Assembly: GCF_002428305.1 (NCBI RefSeq)
Contig: NZ_DIVJ01000023.1
Span: forward strand, 123,795 to 187,794
Source: Flavobacterium sp. UBA6135
GTDB lineage: Bacteria > Bacteroidota > Bacteroidia > Flavobacteriales > Flavobacteriaceae
DNA length: 64,000 bases
Direction of reading: 5' to 3'
The notes beneath the pieces were generated by a model. It had not been told where the DNA came from, searched no databases, and was given only the letters and a program-made list of their open reading frames with translations. A program made the position numbers and the translations under genes. Below are positions 33,358 to 41,957 of this stretch, piece after piece (position 1 is the stretch's first letter; each line of letters opens with the position of its first letter).

Positions 33358-33487
33358 TGATTAAGGTTTTAAATGAACAACATCTTTTTACATCGAAAGT
33401 AAATTAATTAAATTACAAAAATTGAAATTACAAAAAACAAATAGAATATCAGTAATAAATTCTGAAAATCAATCATTTAAAATAAAA

Positions 33488-33512
33488 AAAGCCCAACTTT
33501 CGTTGGACCTTT
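33488..33512 (-). terminator. terminator of thioredoxin gene
   Basis: On the minus strand AAAGGTCCAAC pairs with GTTGGGCTTT around a GAAA loop, with two G-T wobbles, and is followed by a T run. It begins 25 bases after the trxA stop codon. Confidence 0.7.
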
Positions 33513-33536
33513 AATTTGTAAAATATAATTTTTAGA

Positions 33537-33854
33537 TTACAACAATGCATCAATTGCATCAGTATAATTTTTCTTTGGAGCTACGCCCACTTGTCTTCCT
33601 ACCACTTCTCCATTTTGAAAAACAAGAACTGTTGGAATATTTCTAACGCCATATTTTGCTGCAAATTCTTGGTTTGCATCTACGTCAACTTTTCCAACTA
33701 CCGCTTTCCCTTCATACTCTGTTGCGATTTCGTCGATAACCGGCCCTACCATTCTACAAGGTCCGCACCAAGCTGCCCAAAAATCTACTACTACCGGCTT
33801 ATCTGATTTTAAAACTACTTCATCAAAAGTAGCATCTGTTATTGCTAATGCCAT
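33537..33854 (-). CDS. trxA: thioredoxin
   Basis: This is a 105-residue classical thioredoxin: active site WCGPC at Cys30 and Cys33, buried Asp24 (VVVDFWA), cis-Pro in RNIPTVLVF and the C-terminal glycine-bend VGRQVG. It reduces protein disulphides in the cytoplasm. A TAAATTTG -7-like box lies at 33900-33893 on the minus strand, about 39 bases upstream of the ATG. Monocistronic. Confidence 0.95.
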   Translation of the reverse strand: MALAITDATFDEVVLKSDKPVVVDFWAAWCGPCRMVGPVIDEIATEYEGKAVVGKVDVDANQEFAAKYGVRNIPTVLVFQNGEVVGRQVGVAPKKNYTDAIDALL

Positions 33855-33971
33855 TTTATATTTTTTTAATTAATATTCATTTATTGATAATGCAAATTTA
33901 AAAATTTAAAACTTAATGAAGTGTTAATTGAAAATTAGTTTTGATTATGAAGGTATTTGTGGAATTGATGG

Positions 33972-36900
33972 TTAGTTCAACCTAAAGTCAACTTGTCTTT
34001 TTTCTAACTCATTTAATAATTCATTTGTAATTCGAACTTTCAGCTTTCTACTTGGCATCGTTAACTTTGTCACCAATTGGATATCATCTTTTGGAGCTTC
34101 GATTTCCATTTCAATATCTTCCAAATTTTCAATATCTAAATCTTCATCAGAAGCAATTACAACTGGTTTTATCTCAATTCCTTTTATCATTTTTTCCAAT
34201 TCTAACACTTCAAAAGTTACCGAGTTATCACCTTGATAGGATTTAAAAATAGTACTTAACTCTGAAATAAGAGCACTATTTAAGTCTGCAATATTCATCT
34301 GAATGATAAGCTTTTTGGCGAACTGTGGCAAAACATCTTGCAAATATTGAATCAATTGAAATGTAATTCTCGGATCGCCTTTTTTACCTGTTTCTTTGTT
34401 TGCCCATCCTTCACGCACCATCACTTTCATAAACGTAAAATTATTTTGGATGATAAAATGACGGAATTTTAAATATTCTTCTCCGTAGATTCTAAATTCA
34501 TAACTTTCATCATATCCTTCCAATACAAAGGATGCCCAGCCTTTTCCGTTTTGAGCCACACGATGCTGCACATTGGTTATAATTCCGCCAAAAGTCAACG
34601 TCTTATTCACGTGTTGCTCTAAATTTTTAAGGTATTCTAATTTTGAATTACAGAAATATTTCATCTCAAATCGAAAATCATCTAACGGATGTCCGGAAAT
34701 ATAAATCCCGACTACTTCTTTTTCTTTAGCTAATTTTTCCATCGTACTCCATTCATCGCAAGGCGGAACTTGCGGCTCCGCAATTTGAACATCACTTGCT
34801 TCACCAAACAAACTCACTTGAGCTGAATTTTCATTTTCCTGAAATTTTGCTCCGTAACGAATCGCTTTTTCCAAAAACGTGATATTATCACCGTCATGAT
34901 GAAAATATTGTGCTCGATGCGTTGCCGAAAAACCATCAAATCCACCTGCTAAAGCTAAATTTTCAAAAGCTTTTTTGTTGGCTGCACGTAAATCAATTCG
35001 TTTTGCTAAATCAAAAATGGATTTATATTTTCCGTCTTTCAATCGGTTTTGCACGATGGTTTCTACCGCACCGGCTCCAACTCCTTTGATTGCCCCCATT
35101 CCAAAACGAATCGCACCATCATCATTTACGGTGAATTTATAAAACGATTCATTTACATCGGGACTCAATACTTTCATACCCATTCGCTTGCATTCTTCCA
35201 TAAAAAACGAAACCTGTTTGATATCGTTCATGTTGTTAGAAAGCACCGCTGCCATATATTCTGCAGGATAATGAGCCTTAAGATAAGCCGTTTGATAACC
35301 AATCCAAGCATAGCAAGTGGAATGCGATTTGTTGAAGGCATAACTCGCAAAAGCTTCCCAATCTGTCCAAATTTTATCCAACTTTTTAGCATCATGACCT
35401 TTTTCAACAGCCTGATCAATGAACTTGGATTTCATTTTATCCAAAACATCTTTTTGCTTTTTACCCATCGCTTTACGAAGTACGTCGGCATCACCTTTAG
35501 AGAAACCGGCTAATTTTTGCGAAAGTAACATTACCTGCTCTTGGTAAACTGTGATTCCATAGGTTTCTTTCAAAAATTCTTCGTTGGCTTCTAAATCATA
35601 TTCTATCGCTTCTTCGCCATTTTTTCTGCGAACGAAAGACGGAATATATTCTAATGGTCCAGGACGATACAAGGCATTCATCGCAATTAAATCACCAAAA
35701 ACAGTTGGTTTTAAATCACGAAGGTATTTTTGCATTCCAACCGATTCATATTGGAAAATTCCAACTGTTTCACCACGTTGAAATAACTCATAGGTTTTAA
35801 CATCATCAATTGGAAAAGCATCCGGATCGAGTTCTTTTCCGGTTCGATATTTAATTAATTTAACTGTATCTTTTATTAACGTAAGGGTTTTTAATCCTAA
35901 AAAGTCCATCTTCAACAAACCGGCACTTTCTACCACCGAGTTGTCAAATTGAGTGACATATAAATCCGAATCTTTTGCGGTTGCTACTGGAACGAAATTT
36001 GTAATGTCACTTGGCGTAATGATCACTCCGCAGGCGTGAATTCCGGTATTTCGCAACGAACCTTCCAATACTTTTGCTTGTTGAATGGTTTCTCCGGCTA
36101 ATTCACCTTGATTGGCAATCGCAATTAATTCTTTTATGTTATCAAATTCATCAGAACGGACGGCTTTTTTTACTTCTTCGATTGAATCGGATAAAAATCG
36201 GGCTAAACTCCATTTTCCAGGCATCATTCCCGGAATTAATTTGGCTAATTTATCCGCTTCAAAAAGTGGTAAATCGAGCACACGAGCGGTATCTCTCAAC
36301 GAGGATTTAGTAGCCATTTTACCATAGGTAATAATTTGAGCCACCTGATTTGAACCGTATTTATCAATCACATATTGCATCACGCGACCACGACCTTCAT
36401 CATCAAAATCGATATCAATATCGGGCATCGAAACCCTGTCAGGATTCAGGAAACGCTCAAAAAGCAAATCGTATTCTAATGGGTCAATGTTCGTAATCCA
36501 TAAACAATACGCCACCACTGAACCGGCAGCCGAACCACGACCGGGTCCAACCGAAACATCCATTTCACGAGCGGCTCTAATAAAATCTTGAACAATCAAA
36601 AAGTATCCGGGATAACCCGTGTTTTCAATTGTTTTTAATTCAAAATCAAGACGTTCTTCAATTTCCGGAGTGATGGTTCCGTAGCGTTTTTTAGCACCTT
36701 CATACGTGAGGTGTCTCAAATATAAATTCTCACCTCTTTTCCCACTATCTTCTTCATCTTCTGGAACTAAAAATTCTTCAGGAATATCAAACTTTGGAAG
36801 TAAAACTCCTCGAGCTAAATCGAAAATTTCAATTTTATCGACTACTTCGCTAATGTTTAAAATTGCTTCCGGTAAATCGGCAAAGAGTTTTTTCATCTCG

Positions 36901-38486
36901 TCGCCCGACTTAAAATAATATTCCTGATTAGGCAAACCGTAACGATAACCACGACCTCTTCCTATCGGTGTGGCTTGTTTTTCACCATCGCGAACACAAA
37001 GTAAAATGTCGTGAGCATTGGCATTTTCTTTATCTACATAAAAAACGTTGTTCGTAGCCACCATTTTTACGTCATGCTTTTTGGCTAATGAAATCAACGA
37101 TGTATTCACTCTGTTTTCATCTTCTTGATTGTGTCGCATCAATTCGATGTACAAATCATCACCAAATTCATTTTTCCACCAGAGCAAGGCTTCTTCGGCT
37201 TGATTTTCGCCAATATTTAAAAGTTTATTCGGAATTTCGCCGGACAAACTTCCCGACAAAACAATCAAATCTTCTTTATATTTTTGAATTACTTCTTTGT
37301 CAATTCGGGGAACATAATAAAATCCGTCCGTATAACCAATGGATGACATTTTGGCTAAATTGTGATAGCCTTTTTTATTCTTAGCCAGAAAAACCACTTG
37401 ATAGCCATTGTCTTTTCGGGTTTTATCTTTGTGATTATCGCAGACGAAAAATTCGCAACCTACAATGGGTTTGATAATTGTTTCTGTGGGATTTTCTCCG
37501 GCTTCAATTGCTGCTTTGTTTTTCGCTTCGGCAGATTTATTATGGTATAAAACATCTCGAACAAAATGAAAAGCTCCCATCATATTCCCGATATCGGTCA
37601 TAGCAACCGCCGGCATTTTATTTTTAACCGCCGCTTTCACCAAGTCAGCAACGGAAATTGTCGATTGTAAAACGGAAAATTGTGAATGATTATGCAAATG
37701 CACAAAATCAACATCGACTAATGTTTTTTGGTTTTCAACTAAGTCTTTTTTAGGAAGTTCTTTTGGTTGTTCTTTTTGAAATTGTTTCCGAATTACTTCA
37801 GAAGCTTCTTTCAAATTAATATGTTTTAATCCGATTAGTTGAATTTCTTTCGGATTGTGTTCATTAAAATTTTTGAAATAATCTGCCGGAACATCGAGTT
37901 CTTCTTTGGTGAAAATTTCTCTTTTGATTAATTCGAGAAAACATCGTGTTGTTGCTTCAACGTCGGCAGTTGCATTATGAGCTTCTGAAAAAGGAACGCC
38001 AAAAAGATATTGATGTAATTCGGTTAAGGTTGGTAATTTGAATTTCCCACCACGTCCGCCGGGAAGTTTCAACAGATTTGCAGTCACTTCGGTACAAGTA
38101 TCTAAAACCGGTTTAGAAGTCAGTAGAGAATTTACATTCATCCGATGAAATTCGCATCCCATAATATTCACATCAAATCCAACATTTTGACCAACAATGA
38201 ATTTGGCTTTACTTAAAGCGATGTTGAATTTTTTGAGTACTTCATTTAAAGAAATTCCGTTTTGCTGAGCCAATTCGGTTGAAATACCGTGAATTCGTTC
38301 AGCGTCATATGGAATATTAAACCCGTCCGGTTGCACAAGATAATCTTGATTTTCGACCAAATTCCCCATTTCGTCATGCAATTGCCAAGCAATTTGAATG
38401 CAGCGGGGCCAATTGTCTGTATCGGTTAGTGGTGCATCCCATCGTTTGGGCAAGCCGGTGGTTTCAGTATCGAAGATTAAATACAT
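33972..38486 (-). CDS. dnaE: DNA polymerase III alpha subunit with fused N-terminal exonuclease
   Basis: The 1504-residue replicative polymerase has three parts. Residues 1-200 are a DnaQ-like DEDDh exonuclease (FDTETTGL at 5-12, NVGFDVNIMG, and HNATADVEATTRCF with the catalytic His-Asp). A PHP domain starts at His263-Leu-His265-Asn-His267 with an intact metal motif. The polymerase core includes PDIDIDFDD (Asp689, Asp691, Asp693), followed by the HhH and OB domains. Fusion of proofreading exonuclease to DnaE is known for Cytophaga-Flavobacterium bacteria; E. coli uses a separate epsilon subunit. A heptamer array (38502-38529) lies upstream of the start codon. Confidence 0.95.
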   Translation of the reverse strand: MYLIFDTETTGLPKRWDAPLTDTDNWPRCIQIAWQLHDEMGNLVENQDYLVQPDGFNIPYDAERIHGISTELAQQNGISLNEVLKKFNIALSKAKFIVGQNVGFDVNIMGCEFHRMNVNSLLTSKPVLDTCTEVTANLLKLPGGRGGKFKLPTLTELHQYLFGVPFSEAHNATADVEATTRCFLELIKREIFTKEELDVPADYFKNFNEHNPKEIQLIGLKHINLKEASEVIRKQFQKEQPKELPKKDLVENQKTLVDVDFVHLHNHSQFSVLQSTISVADLVKAAVKNKMPAVAMTDIGNMMGAFHFVRDVLYHNKSAEAKNKAAIEAGENPTETIIKPIVGCEFFVCDNHKDKTRKDNGYQVVFLAKNKKGYHNLAKMSSIGYTDGFYYVPRIDKEVIQKYKEDLIVLSGSLSGEIPNKLLNIGENQAEEALLWWKNEFGDDLYIELMRHNQEDENRVNTSLISLAKKHDVKMVATNNVFYVDKENANAHDILLCVRDGEKQATPIGRGRGYRYGLPNQEYYFKSGDEMKKLFADLPEAILNISEVVDKIEIFDLARGVLLPKFDIPEEFLVPEDEEDSGKRGENLYLRHLTYEGAKKRYGTITPEIEERLDFELKTIENTGYPGYFLIVQDFIRAAREMDVSVGPGRGSAAGSVVAYCLWITNIDPLEYDLLFERFLNPDRVSMPDIDIDFDDEGRGRVMQYVIDKYGSNQVAQIITYGKMATKSSLRDTARVLDLPLFEADKLAKLIPGMMPGKWSLARFLSDSIEEVKKAVRSDEFDNIKELIAIANQGELAGETIQQAKVLEGSLRNTGIHACGVIITPSDITNFVPVATAKDSDLYVTQFDNSVVESAGLLKMDFLGLKTLTLIKDTVKLIKYRTGKELDPDAFPIDDVKTYELFQRGETVGIFQYESVGMQKYLRDLKPTVFGDLIAMNALYRPGPLEYIPSFVRRKNGEEAIEYDLEANEEFLKETYGITVYQEQVMLLSQKLAGFSKGDADVLRKAMGKKQKDVLDKMKSKFIDQAVEKGHDAKKLDKIWTDWEAFASYAFNKSHSTCYAWIGYQTAYLKAHYPAEYMAAVLSNNMNDIKQVSFFMEECKRMGMKVLSPDVNESFYKFTVNDDGAIRFGMGAIKGVGAGAVETIVQNRLKDGKYKSIFDLAKRIDLRAANKKAFENLALAGGFDGFSATHRAQYFHHDGDNITFLEKAIRYGAKFQENENSAQVSLFGEASDVQIAEPQVPPCDEWSTMEKLAKEKEVVGIYISGHPLDDFRFEMKYFCNSKLEYLKNLEQHVNKTLTFGGIITNVQHRVAQNGKGWASFVLEGYDESYEFRIYGEEYLKFRHFIIQNNFTFMKVMVREGWANKETGKKGDPRITFQLIQYLQDVLPQFAKKLIIQMNIADLNSALISELSTIFKSYQGDNSVTFEVLELEKMIKGIEIKPVVIASDEDLDIENLEDIEMEIEAPKDDIQLVTKLTMPSRKLKVRITNELLNELEKRQVDFRLN

Positions 38487-38501
38487 TTTAGAAGCGAATT
38501 A

Positions 38502-38529
38502 GGCAAAAGGCAATGGCCAAAAGCAGTAA
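38502..38529. repeat. GGCAAAA heptamer array upstream of dnaE
   Basis: GGCAAAA, GGCAATG, GCCAAAA and GCAGTAA follow in 7-base register, 15 bases upstream of the dnaE start codon on the minus strand. They would lie in or near the dnaE leader. Confidence 0.65.
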
Positions 38530-38593
38530 TTTGAATAGAAACAAAAATACATTTTAAGGGGGAAGAAATCAACTTTAGTTATTAACAAAAAGC

Positions 38594-38624
38594 AAAAAAC
38601 CACTCACTTTAGTGAATGGTTTTT
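38594..38624 (-). terminator. terminator of the RRM-protein gene
   Basis: AAAACCACTCAC and GTGAATGGTTTT pair with one mismatch around TTTA; on the minus strand a short T run follows. It lies about 25 bases after the stop of the RNA-binding protein gene. Confidence 0.6.
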
Positions 38625-38646
38625 AATATCGTATAAAGAAAAATTC

Positions 38647-39021
38647 TTAGTATCTTCCTCCTCCGCCACCGCGACTGTTTCCACCTCCGCTGTAGCCACC
38701 GCCACCACGACTGTTTCCACCACCACCGTAACCACCACCGCCTGAACGGTTGCTGTTAAAGCTTTTTCTTTCACCTTCCGGTTTTGGCTCTGATTTATTT
38801 ACAACGATAGCACGTCCTTGAACAGTAGCTCCGTTTAATTCGTCAATTGCTTTCTGACCTTCTTCGTCATTTGGCATTTCAACAAAACCAAACCCTTTAC
38901 TTCTTCCAGTAAATTTATCAGTTACAACTTTTACAGAATCAACTGCACCATAAGCCTCAAAAGACTCTCTTAAATCTGCTTCCTCAATACTCCAAGGAAG
39001 ACTTCCAACAAAAATATTCAT
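38647..39021 (-). CDS. RRM RNA-binding protein with glycine-rich tail
   Basis: The 124-residue protein has one RNA recognition motif at residues 1-80: RNP2 IFVGSLPW (3-10) and RNP1 KGFGFVEM (about 43-50). The tail of about 35 residues is Gly-rich with GGGGYGGGGNSRGGGG-type repeats. This architecture is shared with cyanobacterial and Bacteroidota cold-responsive RNA-binding proteins. Such tails can promote phase separation, which is inference here. The tail's DNA is repetitive and prone to length change. Monocistronic. Confidence 0.92.
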   Translation of the reverse strand: MNIFVGSLPWSIEEADLRESFEAYGAVDSVKVVTDKFTGRSKGFGFVEMPNDEEGQKAIDELNGATVQGRAIVVNKSEPKPEGERKSFNSNRSGGGGYGGGGNSRGGGGYSGGGNSRGGGGGRY

Positions 39022-39129
39022 AAATTGAAATTAAAATTCCCTACAAAGGTAATCTATTTTAGTATGCAACTGAATATTTTTGTCTTTATTTTGAATTTCA
39101 AGCTATTAAACCCATCCTTACACATAAAA

Positions 39130-39159
39130 AAAGGCATTCATTTAAACATGAACGCCTTT
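39130..39159 (-). terminator. terminator of the DUF6252-type lipoprotein gene
   Basis: AAAGGCATTCA and TGAACGCCTTT pair with one mismatch around a short loop, and a T run follows on the minus strand. It lies 24 bases past the stop codon. Confidence 0.65.
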
Positions 39160-39183
39160 GTATTATCTATACTCATAAAGAAT

Positions 39184-39663
39184 TTATTGAGCCGGAAACA
39201 CAGGTACTTTATAAAAAACACCCTCTTGCATATTAAGCAATTCAGCCCCTAAAGGATTATTCTCAATATTTACGGCATTAAATCTAAATTCACCGGATAC
39301 TGTATTATTAACTGCATCGTATTCATCAATTACAATTTGTCCGTCACCACCAATATTTGCACCAGTTGCATAAATCAATTGAGTGCCACTAAAATTAGTT
39401 GTAAAAGAAGCACTTCTTGCACTATTTTCTCCTAAAATATATATGGCGGGGTTACGTGAAGGGGTTTTTAAAATTAATTCTTGATTGGAAGTATATGCAT
39501 TTATAGTCAAAGCTCCATTTAAATCAACAAAAGCTTGAAAATCTATGGCTCTCCAAGTAGCATTATCCAATCTTCCTTGAACAGAAGGGTTATTGAATTT
39601 AACATTCTCTTCGCAGGAGCTTAAGAGTGTTATCATTACAAAAAAAGAAACTATTTTTTTCAT
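39184..39663 (-). CDS. DUF6252-like lipoprotein
   Basis: The start at 39663 gives 159 residues beginning MKKIVSFFVMITLLSSC, a clear lipoprotein signal (Cys17); the frame extends 32 codons further upstream but that would bury the signal. The mature domain begins NPSVQGRLDNATWRAIDFQA and runs through beta strands to VSGEFRFNAVN. This is the pattern of the calycin-like DUF6252 proteins of Flavobacteriia. Role unknown; anchored in the envelope. Confidence 0.75.
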   Translation of the reverse strand: MKKIVSFFVMITLLSSCEENVKFNNPSVQGRLDNATWRAIDFQAFVDLNGALTINAYTSNQELILKTPSRNPAIYILGENSARSASFTTNFSGTQLIYATGANIGGDGQIVIDEYDAVNNTVSGEFRFNAVNIENNPLGAELLNMQEGVFYKVPVFPAQ

Positions 39664-39783
39664 TATTTCGGTAAATTTGAATTGCATTAGTGATACAAAA
39701 ATAGTTTTTCTACTGAAATAGCCCTCAATATTTGTATAAAAATTTGAAAAACAGAACATTTTTTAATAAAAGACAGTTTAGAG

Positions 39784-39813
39784 TTGGGCACATTGAAAAC
39801 TTTTGTATATTTG
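39784..39813 (+). promoter_or_regulatory. promoter of rpsP-rimM
   Basis: TTG (39784-39786), a 19-base spacer and TATATTTG (39806-39813) followed by C match the Bacteroidota consensus exactly. The leader to the rpsP ATG is about 45 bases. Confidence 0.75.
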
Positions 39814-39862
39814 CACCCTTAATTAACAGAGGTCGAGAACCTCAAAATTTAATCACAAGATT

Positions 39863-40441
39863 ATGTCAGTAAAAATTAGATTACAAAGACACGGAAAAAA
39901 AGGAAAACCTTTTTTCTGGATCGTAGCAGCAGATGCTCGCTCAAAAAGAGATGGTAAATTTCTAGAAAAATTAGGAACTTACAATCCAAACACAAATCCT
40001 GCAACTATTGATTTGAACCTTGATGGTGCTGTTCAATGGTTACATAATGGTGCTCAACCAACAGATACAGCAAGAGCAATCCTTTCTTACAAGGGAGCGT
40101 TATTGAAACATCACTTGGATGGCGGCGTTAGAAAAGGAGCTTTAACTCAAGAACAAGCAGATGCTAAGTTAGCAGTTTGGATTGAAGAAAAAGCAAACAA
40201 AGTTACTTCTAAAAAAGAAGGTTTAAGCAAAGCACAAGAAAAAGCAAAAGCGGAAGCATTAAAAGCTGAAAAAGCGGCTAATGACAAACGTGCAAATGCT
40301 GCTGCAGAAGCTTTAAAAGCTGAAGAAGTAACTGAAGAGGTTGCTGAAGAAGTGACAGAAGAAGTAAGTGAAGTGGCTGCTGAGGTAGTTGCAGAAGAAA
40401 CTCCTGCTGTTGAAGAATCAAATGAAGAAAAAGAAGCTTAA
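39863..40441 (+). CDS. rpsP: 30S ribosomal protein S16 with acidic/alanine-rich extension
   Basis: Residues 1-80 are ribosomal protein S16 (VKIRLQRHGKKGKPFFWIVAADARSKRDGKFLEKLGTYNP, written here as the known N-terminal block in shortened form: RLQRHGKKGKPFFWIV then FLEKLGTYNP). The protein totals 192 residues, about twice the E. coli length. The extra C-terminal part is a Lys/Ala-rich helix (AQEKAKAEALKAEKAAN) and then a Glu/Val-rich tail (EEVAEEVTEEVSEVAAEVV). Such tails occur in Bacteroidota S16. It is followed after 12 bases by rimM, the 30S maturation factor that acts with S16. Confidence 0.95.
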   Translation: MSVKIRLQRHGKKGKPFFWIVAADARSKRDGKFLEKLGTYNPNTNPATIDLNLDGAVQWLHNGAQPTDTARAILSYKGALLKHHLDGGVRKGALTQEQADAKLAVWIEEKANKVTSKKEGLSKAQEKAKAEALKAEKAANDKRANAAAEALKAEEVTEEVAEEVTEEVSEVAAEVVAEETPAVEESNEEKEA

Positions 40442-40453
40442 TAAATTGCGATA

Positions 40454-40978
40454 ATGCGTAAAGAAGAATGTTTCTATCTTGGCAAAATCGCTAAAAAATT
40501 TAGTTTCAAAGGGGAATTGTTAGTCTATTTAGACACTGACGAACCCGAGTTATATGAAAATATGGAATCAGTTTTTGTTGAATTAAACAAAAACTTGGTT
40601 CCATTTTTTATTGAAAATAGTTCGCTACACAAAAATGATTTTCTCAGGGTTAAATTTGAAGATGTAGAAAATGAAGCTGATGCAGATGCAATTATGGGTT
40701 GCGAGCTTTATTTGCCTCTCTCTTTTCTTCCAAAATTAGAAGGAAATCAATTTTATTATCACGAAGTAATTGGCTTCGAAATTGAAGACCAACGTCTTGG
40801 TGTTTTTGGAAAAATTGTTTCTATAAACGATTCAACCGCTCAGCCACTTTTTGAAGTTTTGAATGGTGCGGTGGAAATGCTTATTCCAATGATTGATCAC
40901 TTTTTGGTTAAAATTGATCGTGAAAATAAAAAGGTAATCATGAATTTACCGGAAGGTTTGGTGGAGATGTATCTTTAG
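40454..40978 (+). CDS. rimM: ribosome maturation factor RimM
   Basis: The 174-residue protein has the two RimM domains. The N-terminal one begins CFYLGKIAKKFSFKGELLVYLDTD; the C-terminal PRC-barrel contains FYYHEVIGFEIED, GVFGKIVSI, LFEVLNGAVEMLIPMIDHFL and VIMNLPEGLVEMY. RimM assists assembly of the 30S head near S19 and S13. It lies 12 bases after rpsP, the conserved partner; trmD, usual in other phyla, is not adjacent. A GTTTCAA heptamer array starts 4 bases after the stop. Confidence 0.95.
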   Translation: MRKEECFYLGKIAKKFSFKGELLVYLDTDEPELYENMESVFVELNKNLVPFFIENSSLHKNDFLRVKFEDVENEADADAIMGCELYLPLSFLPKLEGNQFYYHEVIGFEIEDQRLGVFGKIVSINDSTAQPLFEVLNGAVEMLIPMIDHFLVKIDRENKKVIMNLPEGLVEMYL

Positions 40979-40981
40979 AAC

Positions 40982-41009
40982 GTTTCAGGTTTCAAGTTTC
41001 AAGTTTCAA
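40982..41009. repeat. GTTTCAA heptamer array after rimM
   Basis: GTTTCAG and three perfect GTTTCAA units run in register, starting 4 bases after the rimM stop. The unit is the same as that inside the glycosyltransferase gene at 14211-14246. Confidence 0.85.
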
Positions 41010-41109
41010 GTATTGAAATCAAAAATCTTCATTCAAAAATCGTTAATTTTGATTTTGTAATTCTTAAAAAATACCTGAAGCCCACTGGACTTCCTCCTTT
41101 TAATTTCAA

Positions 41110-41817
41110 ATGTTTCAATTCAAACAATTTTCTGTTCAACAAGACCGATGTGCCATGAAAGTGGGAACGGATGCCGTTTTATTGGGTGCTTGGTGTCCGA
41201 TTGAAAACAACCCCATTTCAATTTTAGATATTGGAGCTGGCACAGGAATACTCGCTTTAATGCTGGCACAAAGAAGCAATGCAGAACAAATTGATGCTCT
41301 GGAAATTGATGAAGAAGCATATGAACAGTGTGTTGAAAATTTTGAAAACTCTCCTTGGAGTGATCGTTTGTTTTGCTTTCATGCCGGCTTGGATGAGTTT
41401 ATTGATGAGCCCGAAGATGAATATGATTTAATCATTTCCAATCCTCCTTTCTATACTGAAAATTATAAAACTGAAAATTCGCAACGGGATTTAGCAAGAT
41501 TTCAAGATGCGTTACCTTTTGACGAATTAATTGAAGCTGCAGATTTGTTACTTTCTGAAAACGGAATTTTTGCAGTAATACTTCCTTTTAAAGAAGAACA
41601 GAGATTTATTGATTTATGTGCTGAATTTGAATTGTTTCCCGTGAAAATTACAAGAGTAAGAGGCAATTCTTCAACTCCAATTGTCAGAAGTTTGTTGGCT
41701 TTTAAACGATACGAACTAAGCACTTTAGAAGCTGACGAAGTGATTATTGAAACAGCTCGGCATCAATATACAAATGACTACATTGATTTAACAAAAGACT
41801 TTTATTTAAAAATGTAA
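41110..41817 (+). CDS. tRNA1(Val) (adenine-N6)-methyltransferase TrmN6-like
   Basis: The 235-residue class I methyltransferase has the SAM loop LDIGAGTGILALMLAQ (39-54), acidic ribose contact EID (about 65-67) and the N6-adenine catalytic motif NPPFYT (111-116). Its N-terminus FQFKQFSVQQDRCAMKVGTD matches the TrmN6/YfiC family, which methylates A37 of tRNA1(Val). The gene stands alone between the heptamer array and the acyl-CoA dehydrogenase promoter. Confidence 0.9.
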   Translation: MFQFKQFSVQQDRCAMKVGTDAVLLGAWCPIENNPISILDIGAGTGILALMLAQRSNAEQIDALEIDEEAYEQCVENFENSPWSDRLFCFHAGLDEFIDEPEDEYDLIISNPPFYTENYKTENSQRDLARFQDALPFDELIEAADLLLSENGIFAVILPFKEEQRFIDLCAEFELFPVKITRVRGNSSTPIVRSLLAFKRYELSTLEADEVIIETARHQYTNDYIDLTKDFYLKM

Positions 41818-41861
41818 CTTCATTTTTATTGTCTGTTTTTGGAAATTATAACAATCGTTAA

Positions 41862-41892
41862 TTGATTTGTTACATTTCTTTACTTACTTTTG
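41862..41892 (+). promoter_or_regulatory. promoter of the acyl-CoA dehydrogenase gene
   Basis: TTG (41862-41864), 20 bases and TACTTTTG (41885-41892) match the Bacteroidota consensus. The site overlaps the longest possible reading frame and therefore supports the later ATG at 41958 as the true start. Confidence 0.7.
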
Positions 41893-41957
41893 CAAACGTT
41901 TTCGTTATCAATATTAACCAAGATGAGATTGCATTTTGCCTCATAAAAGCACAACTT

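Noticed and set aside
33972..38486. Several plus-strand frames antisense to dnaE
   Set aside because: All lie within the intact 1504-codon polymerase frame and show no domain pattern.
41862..41957. N-terminal extension of the acyl-CoA dehydrogenase
   Set aside because: The extra 32 codons run through a well-matched promoter and do not resemble the family's N-terminus, so the ATG at 41958 was chosen.
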